Assembly (NCBI GenBank): GCA_937874195.1
Contig: CALNBM010000038.1
Coordinates: 1 to 58,450, forward strand
Reading direction: 5' to 3'
Length of the DNA stretch: 58,450 nucleotides
Source of the DNA: an uncultured Clostridia bacterium
Lineage (GTDB): Bacteria; Bacillota; Clostridia; Christensenellales; UBA1242
Position numbers and translations under genes: made by a program. This document shows, in pieces, positions 24,524-32,216 of this stretch. Position 1 is the first letter of the stretch. Every line of letters begins with the position of its first letter. Below the pieces are notes generated by a model that made no database searches, was not told the origin of the DNA, and saw only the letters and a program-made list of their open reading frames with translations.

Positions 24524-25308
24524 AATTAATAGACAGTCATGCTCATTTAAACGATAAGGTTTTTGATAAGGTGCATTTTGACGCCGAGTTTTTTGAGCAA
24601 GATGGATATTTATTAAAACGCGTGCTTACTGTTGGATATGATAAGGAAAGTATATTAAAAACCATGGAGATAGTTAATAATAATGAGCGAATCTATGGTA
24701 TTGTTGGTTGTCACCCACAAGATGCAAATGAGTATGACGACAAGTTTGAGAAGTTGCTAATAACTTGTTCAACCCACAATAAAGTGGTTGCTGTTGGCGA
24801 AATTGGTTTGGATTTTTACAAAGAAGAACATCTTAAAACCCGTGAACAACAAACGCAGGTTTTTATTAAACAGTTAGAACTTGCTCATAAATTAAAATTA
24901 CCTGTTGTTATTCATATTAGAGATGCTTTTCCTGAGGCTCTTGAGATTTTAAAAAACAGAAAGCATTTGTTAAAAAATGGCGGACTGGTGCATTGTTTCA
25001 CTGGTACAATAGATGATTATAAAAGTATTAAAGAACTAGGATTGATTTTTTCAGTAGGCGGACCAATAACATTTAAAAATGCTGGTAACATTATTGATGT
25101 TGTTAAAAATTGCGATATAAACGATTTATTGATAGAAACAGATTGTCCATATTTAACACCCGAACCTTTTAGGGGGCGGGTTAAAAATCAACCAATAATG
25201 GTTAGATTTGTTTTTAAAAAAGTTGCAGAAATTAGAAATATGCAAAATAAAGAGTTAGAAAGAATTTTGCTTAATAATACTAATAAACTTTTTAAAAAGT
25301 TGAAATAG
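24517..25308 (+). CDS. tatD: TatD-family metal-dependent deoxyribonuclease
   Basis: 263 residues. The start is GTG at 24517, which overlaps the last codons of metG; the GGGAG upstream lies within metG. TIM-barrel metal ligands are all in place: SHAHLND (about 5-11, HxH), VGEIGLDFY (about 92-100, catalytic Glu), VVIHIRDA (about 130), LVHCFTG (about 155-161) and ETDCPYLTPEPFRG (about 208-221, catalytic Asp). Known family activity: 3'-5' exonuclease on DNA. In Bacillus the orthologous yabD sits between metS and rnmV/ksgA, matching this order. The rnmV gene that should follow is absent. Confidence 0.95.
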   Translation: MLELIDSHAHLNDKVFDKVHFDAEFFEQDGYLLKRVLTVGYDKESILKTMEIVNNNERIYGIVGCHPQDANEYDDKFEKLLITCSTHNKVVAVGEIGLDFYKEEHLKTREQQTQVFIKQLELAHKLKLPVVIHIRDAFPEALEILKNRKHLLKNGGLVHCFTGTIDDYKSIKELGLIFSVGGPITFKNAGNIIDVVKNCDINDLLIETDCPYLTPEPFRGRVKNQPIMVRFVFKKVAEIRNMQNKELERILLNNTNKLFKKLK

Positions 25309-25534
25309 TTTTTTTTAAAGTGTATTATGCTTATAAAAAAGTTTACTTTTTATGAGTATGAAAGTCCTAAACTCCCTAAATAAAATCGAAATTTAATAAC
25401 TATGAACTAATTATTTTTTTAAATAAATGCTTTAAAGGAAGTGTTGGTTATAATATATAATAATTCAGCAAATGGGTTTGCCCTATAAATGCCATATATT
25501 AAAAAATAATTCGCTACTTATAAGGAATAAAAAA

Positions 25535-26365
25535 TTGAGTGAATTAGATAGATTATTTGATAGTAAGTTTTCATTTAATAAAAAATTTGGTCAAAATTTC
25601 ATTTTTGATGGTAATTTGTTGCGAGCAATCGTTGCTGACACAAAAATCGATAAAGATTTCACGGTGTTGGAAATAGGCACGGGCGCGGGCACGCTCACTA
25701 AAGAGATTGCAACAGTTGCAAAAAAAGTTATAACTTTAGAAGTGGATAAAAACCTAAAAGATTATTTGAATCAAACTTTTAGCGAATTTTCAAATATTGA
25801 ATTGATTTTTCAAGATGTTATGAAAGTTGATTTGAAAGAATTAGAAAGCAAGCTTGGCGGTAAATATGTGATAGTAGCAAATCTTCCTTATTATATAACC
25901 ACGCCAGTTATTTTTAAATTTATCGAAGGTGCAACAAACCTACAAGCGATGTATGTTATGGTGCAATTGGAGGTGGCAAACAGAATTTGCGCAAAACCCG
26001 GTACTGTTGATTATGGCTCAATAACTCCAATTATTGATCGTATTGCAAACGCTTATATTATTAGGCGGGTGAATCGTAAGATGTTTGTGCCATCGCCAAA
26101 AGTTGATAGTGCGGTGGTAGGAATTGTTTTTGATGAAAATAAATATAAAATTGCAAATAAACAGTTGTTTAGCAAAGTTATTAAAAGTGTTTTTGCCATG
26201 AGAAGAAAAACGCTGGAAAATAATTTAAAATCCACTTTTGCTTTTACCGCACAGCAAATTGATGAAATATTTAAAGCTTGTGAGCTCGAAAAAGGAATTC
26301 GGGGAGAAAAACTAACAACAGAGCAATTTGTAAAACTTACAAACATAATTGCTTCCATGATTTAA
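25535..26365 (+). CDS. rsmA: 16S rRNA (A1518/A1519-N6,N6)-dimethyltransferase
   Basis: 276 residues from a TTG at 25535, chosen because TAAGGAAT lies 7 bases upstream and the family N-terminus starts about here. A longer frame from an ATG at 25472 has no ribosome site. Motifs: KKFGQNFIFDGNLL (about 16-29, KSLGQNFL-like), VLEIGTGAGTLTKEI (SAM motif I, about 49-63), ANLPYYITTPVI (the NLPY catalytic motif, about 118-129) and MFVPSPKVDSAVV (about 187-199). RsmA (KsgA) dimethylates two adenines near the 3' end of 16S rRNA during 30S assembly. The gene follows tatD after 226 bases with no rnmV between. Confidence 0.95.
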   Translation: MSELDRLFDSKFSFNKKFGQNFIFDGNLLRAIVADTKIDKDFTVLEIGTGAGTLTKEIATVAKKVITLEVDKNLKDYLNQTFSEFSNIELIFQDVMKVDLKELESKLGGKYVIVANLPYYITTPVIFKFIEGATNLQAMYVMVQLEVANRICAKPGTVDYGSITPIIDRIANAYIIRRVNRKMFVPSPKVDSAVVGIVFDENKYKIANKQLFSKVIKSVFAMRRKTLENNLKSTFAFTAQQIDEIFKACELEKGIRGEKLTTEQFVKLTNIIASMI

Positions 26366-26603
26366 ATGTTGAAACTATTGCTGAAAAAGTATATATTAAA
26401 TGGAAAAAGTTTGCTTTAAAAGGTGTAGTGTTAGAGCTTATATGATGACGAGGGTTGCCAGGTTATTATAAAAATTTAAATTTGAGTTTTTAGATTAATT
26501 TTTCTAAATATTAAAATAATTCAATAAAAAGTAAAAAAAATTAAGTAACAAAAATTAATGTTTAAATAATAAATAAGTCAAACTAAATAATATGAATTCA
26601 ATG
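26366..26603. other. Gap after rsmA
   Basis: No gene was recognised; in Bacillus yabG would follow here. AT-rich except for a short GC patch (GATGACGAGGGTTGCCAGG, near 26442-26460) of unknown meaning. Confidence 0.4.
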
Positions 26604-26638
26604 CGAATAAAAATTTTAAATTTTATTCGTTTTTTTTA
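26604..26638 (+). terminator. Intrinsic terminator
   Basis: CGAATAAAA (26604-26612) pairs with TTTTATTCG (26621-26629), followed by eight T. It probably closes metG-tatD-rsmA or an unrecognised short transcript in the gap. Confidence 0.8.
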
Positions 26639-26844
26639 TTGATAGTAAGGTTAAAACAAAAAACAAGTCAAGTAATTAAAAATTTCGCTAAAATTTATTC
26701 AACTTTTATAATTTCTTTTAATATATAATACATGTAGTAAGAAAAGTTTTAATATTCATAATGGTCATTAATTCGTTAAAATTTTCATATAATATAAAAC
26801 TTTTTCGTGTTTTTAAAAAAAATCTCTTTTTAAGGAGTAAAATA

Positions 26845-28086
26845 ATGAGTGCTATTAAAAAGATTATTGTGCTAAGCGATAAGCAAACCGGGAATAGCCC
26901 TAAAGCGGTTCTCACACTTTATAAAAATAATTCTGGTGTTTTTGGAACACTAAAAAATTACGATATACATATTAAAGATGCAATTTTAGGGATAAGTGTT
27001 AATAGCAAACAAGAACTAAAACAGCATGTTTCTTTTGATAGCAGGAACAGCCATAGTTTTAAACTTGATAAAAACTTTAACCTAGATGGCAAAATTGGTT
27101 GTGTGTTAGTTGAAAGTAGGAACGGTAAAATAACTCCTTTAGTTTGGGGGCTCAGTGGCGGAAACGAAAATTATAAACAAGTGGTAATGGATAGCTTGCA
27201 AGCATTAGTTTCTAAAATGAACGAAATAAACGAACAAAATAAAAAACCGGAAATAGTACTTAAAAAGATAAATGAAAATGATGCTTATAAAGATAATATT
27301 GTAGATAAACCGAAAATTGTGCCTAAAACCAAATATGGTGTGATAGAGAAAATCAAAGAAGAAAATGTTGAAAGTATTAGAGAAGATAGTGGGGAGTTTC
27401 AAAAAAGAATAAGAGAAAAAATTTCTGTTAGAGAGGAAGTTAGAGAAAGGACTTCTGGAAGAGAAGAAAAACCCACAAAAAATCAAAATAATGACGAAAA
27501 TATTATGCTCAATCTTGGCAGGCTAAAAGCAAAAGAACTTTTAAAAAATACGCAAACAGGCTTTCATGAAAATTTTTTAAAAGCCAACATTAACGATAGC
27601 AATATTTTTGTTGCATCCGCATTAGACAGCAGTAGTTCAATGCAAGAAGTTGAAAAAAAAGTTATAAAGGCGGGTAAAGTAAGTAAAAAAGAAAGTAATT
27701 TATTTGAATCCACCGACGAAGAAATCGAGGCGGATATTGATAAAGAATTTGGATTTTATAATTTAATAAAAGAGCAAGTAGATGAACTTTTTGCAAAATA
27801 TCCCTCAGAGAATGAATTAGAAAAATTAATTCCGGAAAGTAAGTGGGTTAAAGTGGATTATGAAAACGACGGGCATTATTATGTTATAGGTTTGATATAT
27901 GAAAACGATGCGTTAAAATATATTTGTTATGGTGTACCCGGTACACATGATAAAGAACCGCCTAGCGATTTTGCTAAATACAGTCAATGGATACCATTAA
28001 AAGCAAATCAACCCGACGGCAGGGGATATTGGTTAATGTATCAAGATGCTAATGACGGTCATTCTGTTAATCTTGAAGTGATTTGA
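26845..28086 (+). CDS. Conserved-looking charged protein of unknown function, possible sporulation link
   Basis: 413 residues from the ATG at 26845 (TTAAGGAGTAAAATA before it); a longer frame from 26761 lacks a ribosome site. The N-terminal beta-rich domain (1-130, KIIVLSDKQTGNSPKAVLTLYKNN... GCVLVESRNGKITPLVWG) is followed by a Lys/Glu/Arg-rich, low-complexity middle (about 140-260). The C-terminal domain (about 305-413) has FYNLIKEQVDELFAKYPSENELEKLIPESKWVKVDYE, YICYGVPG and GYWLMYQDANDG. I have seen this kind of C-terminal block in uncharacterised Clostridia proteins but cannot name the family. No signal peptide. CATATAATA at 26786 resembles a sigma-E/K -10, without a clear -35. Confidence 0.55.
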   Translation: MSAIKKIIVLSDKQTGNSPKAVLTLYKNNSGVFGTLKNYDIHIKDAILGISVNSKQELKQHVSFDSRNSHSFKLDKNFNLDGKIGCVLVESRNGKITPLVWGLSGGNENYKQVVMDSLQALVSKMNEINEQNKKPEIVLKKINENDAYKDNIVDKPKIVPKTKYGVIEKIKEENVESIREDSGEFQKRIREKISVREEVRERTSGREEKPTKNQNNDENIMLNLGRLKAKELLKNTQTGFHENFLKANINDSNIFVASALDSSSSMQEVEKKVIKAGKVSKKESNLFESTDEEIEADIDKEFGFYNLIKEQVDELFAKYPSENELEKLIPESKWVKVDYENDGHYYVIGLIYENDALKYICYGVPGTHDKEPPSDFAKYSQWIPLKANQPDGRGYWLMYQDANDGHSVNLEVI

Positions 28087-28261
28087 TGCAGTTATACATA
28101 AATCATGTTTTATGGTTACGAAAATTTATAAGACAAATTTTAAATTCATATTTATATTAAAAATTGTAATAAAATAAACTATATAAAAAAGTGCTATATA
28201 AATACGAATTATAAAAATATGTAATTCAAAGTCGTGCTTACAAAATATATTATAAAAATAT

Positions 28262-28288
28262 GAGTGGATTTTCCACTTTTATTTTTTA
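28262..28288 (+). terminator. Intrinsic terminator; rest of 28087-28513 gap empty
   Basis: AGTGGA (28263-28268) pairs with TCCACT (28272-28277), loop TTT, then a T-rich tail. Of the remaining gap, only a threefold TGGCA (TGGCATAGTTTGGCA then TTTTGGCA, 28464-28489) just before veg stands out. Confidence 0.6.
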
Positions 28289-28513
28289 AACACTAAAAAA
28301 TTAAAATAAGTGCTTGGTTTAAAAAACTAAACTTTCTTTTTAAAATAGCATCTTTAAATAAAACTATTTTTGAAAAGAGCGATAAAAAAGTTTTCATTTT
28401 AGCGTTTATGTTGCTTACTATTTTAAAGTTTAAAATATAAAAATTCTAACGCTTTTTTAGCGGTGGCATAGTTTGGCAAATTTTGGCAATAATATAAATA
28501 AGGAAGTGAAGAT

Positions 28514-28753
28514 ATGAAAAAAAATAATGTTGATATGGAAGAGATAAAGAGAAAGATTGCACTGCTTCAAGGAAAGCTTATATATTTAACAATTAATAAG
28601 GGTAGAAATCGAATAGTAAAGTTAAATGCGTATATTGACCAAGTTTACCCAAGTATGTTTATAATTAAACCCGATGAAAAAGTTGATTTAGATAGAATGA
28701 GTTATTCTTATAGTGATGTGCTTTGCGGAGATATAAGTTCTTCACACTTTTAG
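28514..28753 (+). CDS. veg: Veg-family protein
   Basis: 79 residues. MEEIKRKIALLQGKLIYLTINKGRNRIVKLNAYIDQVYPSMFIIKPDE...DRMSYSYSDVLCG follows the Veg pattern (IK..L....G....L..N.GR......G.I...YPS.F.I.......R.SYSY.D.LT). Veg is a small beta-barrel protein, highly expressed in Bacillus, implicated in biofilm and possibly sporulation control. AAGGAAGTGAAGAT precedes the ATG. In B. subtilis veg lies downstream of ksgA (rsmA), as here with one gene between. The usual GGRRK basic loop reads KGRNR. Confidence 0.85.
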   Translation: MKKNNVDMEEIKRKIALLQGKLIYLTINKGRNRIVKLNAYIDQVYPSMFIIKPDEKVDLDRMSYSYSDVLCGDISSSHF

Positions 28754-28789
28754 TAGAATTTACACGGAAAAATAGAAAGTTATTGTCAT

Positions 28790-28820
28790 AAATTTTAAAA
28801 ACTCCTAGTATCATAGTAAT
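28790..28820 (+). promoter_or_regulatory. Possible sigma-E-type promoter for the SipL-like gene
   Basis: AAATTTT (28790-28796), 15 bases, CATAGTAAT (28812-28820), 29 bases before the ATG. The match to sigma-E (ATA-rich -35, CATACAnT -10) is only partial; the call leans on the gene's expected mother-cell role. Confidence 0.3.
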
Positions 28821-28848
28821 AGATTTAAAATTGAAGGGGGTTTTGAAA

Positions 28849-30381
28849 ATGGCATTTGAGCCAACATACGAAAAGGTGGTGAGTGGTTTTCGTAAAAAAC
28901 TAGGCACAACCCAAGCAGTAATTGAATGCAAACTGCCAGTAAATGAAGGCAGGGTGAGCAAGATATTATGTGTTGATGCAACATCTTTTGTTGTGGGAAG
29001 CGAAGTGGTGGACAATGTGGTTACCTTCAACGGTTTTGTGAGTTTTCATGCAATTTATGAGAATGAAAACGCAGAAATAGAAGGGCTAGATTATACCGCC
29101 GAGTTTAGAGACAAATATGTTTGTGATGACGCTACTAATATGCTTGCACCTGTTGTAACTAGTGCGGTTATCGACATTCAAAGCACGCCACAAGAAAACG
29201 AAATTAAAGTTGTGGCAATTCTTGAAATTCATGTTGATGGTATTCTAGGAGATGAGACTGAAGTGCTTATTGAATTGAACGACAACAATTCTTTTACCAA
29301 AAAAGAAACTTTAAATTTTGTTGCATATAGTGGTATTATATCAGATAGATATGATGTGAGTCATGATGTGGAAATCTTAGACAGTGTAAGCAGAGTGCTA
29401 GGTGTTTGTCCGTCCGCTTATCTTGAAAAAATCACAAAAGGCAATAGGCTCTTGACAGTAAAAGGTGGTGTGAATTTCGATATATGCTATGTTTGTGACA
29501 ATGGCACCATAAGAACCATGCAAGGAAATCATGAGTTTGTGACAGAAATTGCTAATGATAGTGTGGAGCCTGAAAGCAATATTCAAAGTTTAATTAATGC
29601 GATGCTAAACGATATAAAAATATCCACAGCACTTGATGTTGATAAGGCAATTGTGACAATCAATGTGCCAGTTAGGTTTTTAGGTTACATATTTAATCCA
29701 AGAAATTTGGATATAATTAGTGATGTTTTTAAAGCAAATCATTATTTAAATGTGGACTACGAAAACATTAATATTCAAAAATTTCAAACGCCAAATGAAC
29801 TTGTGGAAAGAATCACCGGGAATGCAACCCTTGATGATAACATGGCGTTTATGGATGAAGTTTTAGGAAATTGTTGCAATAGAGTTGTTCTTGCCAACAA
29901 TGGAGTTCAAGAAGGCAGGTTGCTTCTAGAAGGCGTTGCTTATACAACTGTTATTTATTTAAACAAAGAAGAAAATAAAACTTATTCAACTCAGGTGGAA
30001 ATTCCTTTTTCTATCTTGGCAAACATTAATAATCTAACTGACGATTTAATACCGCTTGTGAATATTGCGATTGGTGATGTTGTTGCAAAGGGTAAACGCG
30101 GAAAAGAAATTGATATTAATGCAAAACTATATATCTATGTTGATTTTTACAATACTATAAACGATGCAGTTATCGCTAATGTGATGCAAGCGGACGAAAA
30201 AATTTTTGACGATCTTGTGTTAAGCCTATATATTGCAAAAGAAGGCGATACTGTTTGGGATATTGCTAAAGAAATGAATATTTCACCTAACCTTATTATA
30301 GAGCAAAATCCAGAACTTAATTTCCCGCTTAAAGCAGGAATAAAAGTTGTTATATATCGTCAACGATTATTAGAATATTAA
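28849..30381 (+). CDS. DUF3794 (SPOCS) repeats plus C-terminal LysM, SipL-like spore coat assembly protein
   Basis: 510 residues from the ATG at 28849; an earlier in-frame TTG at 28831 is rejected because TTGAAGGGGG there is the ribosome site. Repeated DUF3794 units are visible: VNEGRVSKILCVDATSFVV (about 24-42), then a second set near 165-240 (VLGVCPSAYLEKITKGNRLLTVKGGVNFDICYV) and a third near 320-400 (FQTPNELVERITGNATLDD...VVLANNGVQEGRLLLEGVAYTTVIYLN). The C-terminal LysM (about 462-508) contains YIAKEGDTVWDIAKEMNISPNLIIEQNP. In Clostridioides difficile, SipL with the same order of domains binds SpoIVA to build the coat base. The cytoplasmic mother-cell location is inferred. A terminator follows at 30589. 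Confidence 0.85.
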   Translation: MAFEPTYEKVVSGFRKKLGTTQAVIECKLPVNEGRVSKILCVDATSFVVGSEVVDNVVTFNGFVSFHAIYENENAEIEGLDYTAEFRDKYVCDDATNMLAPVVTSAVIDIQSTPQENEIKVVAILEIHVDGILGDETEVLIELNDNNSFTKKETLNFVAYSGIISDRYDVSHDVEILDSVSRVLGVCPSAYLEKITKGNRLLTVKGGVNFDICYVCDNGTIRTMQGNHEFVTEIANDSVEPESNIQSLINAMLNDIKISTALDVDKAIVTINVPVRFLGYIFNPRNLDIISDVFKANHYLNVDYENINIQKFQTPNELVERITGNATLDDNMAFMDEVLGNCCNRVVLANNGVQEGRLLLEGVAYTTVIYLNKEENKTYSTQVEIPFSILANINNLTDDLIPLVNIAIGDVVAKGKRGKEIDINAKLYIYVDFYNTINDAVIANVMQADEKIFDDLVLSLYIAKEGDTVWDIAKEMNISPNLIIEQNPELNFPLKAGIKVVIYRQRLLEY

Positions 30382-30588
30382 TTTGTTTTAATTTAAATCG
30401 TGCGTAGAATGGTTTTAGTTCCCAGCTTAGCCGAAGTTTAAAGATGCTTAAAAAAACTTTTTGGCGGAATGCAAGCAGTATTTAGTTGTTATTAAAAACT
30501 TATTTGCTAGGTCGCCATAAAATTTTCGGATGTCTTTCAAAGTATTAGCCTAAGAGAAAATATTAAAATAACAACCCCTTTAATTATA
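30382..30588. other. Gap before terminator, nothing recognised
   Basis: No gene with a ribosome site. It is somewhat less AT-rich than other gaps here, which may mean decayed coding sequence, but no family could be read in any frame. Confidence 0.3.
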
Positions 30589-30617
30589 AGCCACTAGGTT
30601 ACTAGTGGCTTTTTTTA
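30589..30617 (+). terminator. Intrinsic terminator after the SipL-like gene
   Basis: AGCCACTAG (30589-30597) pairs perfectly with CTAGTGGCT (30602-30610), loop GTTA, then seven T. It lies 208 bases after the stop. Confidence 0.93.
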
Positions 30618-30870
30618 TCCAAAGCTACTAATGGACTAAGATAATAACGAGTTAAAGATAGTGAAATTTTCAAAGATGCCAGCGTTTGTATAGCGTAGAT
30701 TAATCAATGACTTTTTTTTGTAATCGGCAGGAAAGAGAAATGTAATTTATCAAAGTACAGAAAAGACTTTAAGTAATCAAATCTTATAATACTTAATATT
30801 CACTTACATATTAATAAAATATGGTTTAAGTTTAATGTTTTTTGGCTATTATTAAGCTAAGGGAAGTGAA
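30618..30870. other. Upstream region of spoIIR
   Basis: No gene seen. TTAAGCTAAGGGAAGTG gives the ribosome site of spoIIR. A sigma-F promoter is expected but no convincing match was found. Confidence 0.4.
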
Positions 30871-31383
30871 ATGAAAAATAAAATTTTAGTAGTATGTGCT
30901 TTATTCTTTGCATTTGTGGTTTTAGCAGGCTGTAATCAAATTGAAAATAATGATTATTTAAGAATACATATAAGGGCTAATTCCAACAGTGAAAAAGACC
31001 AATTTATAAAGTATGAAGTTAAAGATTTAGTTATTAAACATTTAACGCCCTTTTTGACAGAATGTGAGAGTAAAGAGAAAGTTATAACTATGCTTATTGA
31101 CAATAAGTCATCACTGGAACATTTAATAGATGATTATTTAACTATGCGTAACTACGAATATACTAGCGAAGTTGTTATTGATAATGAGTTTTTTCCAACT
31201 AGATATTATGGAAGTATTTTATTGCCATCAGATTATTACGACGCAATTATTATAAACTTAGGAGAAGGTGCAGGTGATAATTGGTGGTGCGTTGTTTATC
31301 CTCCACTGTGTTTCACTAATACTAATAATATTATTTATAAAAGTAAAATTGCTGAAATAATTAGTAATTTTTTTAAAATATAA
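30871..31383 (+). CDS. spoIIR: Stage II sporulation protein R, with a lipobox
   Basis: 170 residues. SpoIIR is the forespore-made signal that activates SpoIIGA to process pro-sigma-E. Signature blocks: YLRIHIRANSNSEKDQFIKYEVKDLV (about 29-54, ANS-S--DQ-LK--VRD in the family), FFPTRYYGSILLPSDYYDAIIINLGEGAGDNWWCVVYPPLCF (about 108-149). The last block, GxGxGxNWWCVxxPPLCF, is diagnostic. The N-terminus MKNKILVVCALFFAFVVLAGC has a lipobox LAGC with Cys21, so this copy looks membrane-tethered, whereas classical SpoIIR has a Sec signal. The length is a little short compared with the usual 200 or so residues. It is a single gene with gaps on both sides. Confidence 0.92.
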   Translation: MKNKILVVCALFFAFVVLAGCNQIENNDYLRIHIRANSNSEKDQFIKYEVKDLVIKHLTPFLTECESKEKVITMLIDNKSSLEHLIDDYLTMRNYEYTSEVVIDNEFFPTRYYGSILLPSDYYDAIIINLGEGAGDNWWCVVYPPLCFTNTNNIIYKSKIAEIISNFFKI

Positions 31384-32099
31384 ATATATTTTAATTGGCT
31401 TTTGATTTGTAAGCAATAGCAGTACTTTTCTTATGTGGATTTACGAATGCATAAAGACTTAGAATCTTATACTTAAAAAGAAGGTTTTATGGAGTTTTGA
31501 GTATAAGCGCGCTAAAAAATAATTTTTTGCCAGTTTGGATATAATTTTTTAAAAAAATTTATAGTATAGTTTTAGAAAAATTAATATTAGTTTATCGCCA
31601 GTTGGCCTAACAAATTTGCCGTTATTTTTTCCATTACTCCTAACTTATCAGATTGGAAGTCGGAGCAATTATAATATCTTCATTTTTGCTTTCACTCATT
31701 GTTTATCTTTTGCTAAATAACCAGTAAAGTAGATTTAAGTAAAACGAATTAATTTACTCACTTAAAGAAAAAAATTAAACAAAAAACAGAGAATATTTTT
31801 ACGCAAAAAATATTAGAAATAATATTTAAGTAAAACGAATTAATTTACTCACTTAAAGAAAAAATTAAACAAAACAACAGAGAATATTTTTACGCAAAAA
31901 TAAATGTTAGTATTAGTGAAAATGATGATGAGAAAATATTTCGAAACAAATGATTTTGGATGAGCGAATAACCTAAGCAAAGAATTTCCTTCAACTCCTT
32001 TTTTAAATGTTTCTAACCAAGGATTTAAGAAATGATAAATATCAAACTATGAAATAAATTTACTACGCTTTTCAATATTTTAAAAGCGGTTTATTTTAT
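31384..32099. other. Long non-coding region upstream of the giant gene
   Basis: No gene was recognised. It includes the tandem repeat at 31733-31900. On the minus strand two tiny frames follow each other: 31640-31699 (19 codons, ATG) and 31587-31634 (15 codons, ATG with TTAGGAGTA before it). They may be remnants of an operon or chance. Confidence 0.4.
31733..31900. repeat. Tandem direct repeat, two copies of about 77 bases, period 91
   Basis: Both copies run ATTTAAGTAAAACGAATT...ACTCACTTAAAGAAAAA...CAGAGAATATTTTTACGCAAAAA. Copy 1 is 31733-31810 and copy 2 is 31824-31900, offset exactly 91 bases at the start, with single-base length changes in the A-runs. It is non-coding and of unknown function. 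Confidence 0.88.
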
Positions 32100-32128
32100 T
32101 TGGTAAAATATTGTATTTTATTTATAAT
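32100..32128 (+). promoter_or_regulatory. Promoter for the giant lipoprotein gene
   Basis: TTGGTA (32100-32105), 17-base spacer, TATAAT (32123-32128), about 88 bases before the ATG. Confidence 0.6.
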
Positions 32129-32216
32129 ATAATATATAACTTATTATTGTTATTTTTTAAACTTATAAATTATTAGAAAATTGCCAAAGATAAAATGACA
32201 AATAAAGGAACGAAGA

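Noticed and set aside
25472..26365. Longer rsmA starting at the ATG at 25472
   Set aside because: No ribosome site precedes it and the extra 21 residues are not family-like; the TTG at 25535 has TAAGGAAT upstream.
30831..30870. Possible sigma-F promoter before spoIIR (GTTTA, 15 bases, GGCTATTAT)
   Set aside because: Spacing fits but the -10 has about three mismatches to GGNRANAYT; not strong enough to call.
31733..31900. CRISPR array
   Set aside because: Only two copies, about 77 bases each, separated by 13 bases; no spacer pattern and no cas genes.
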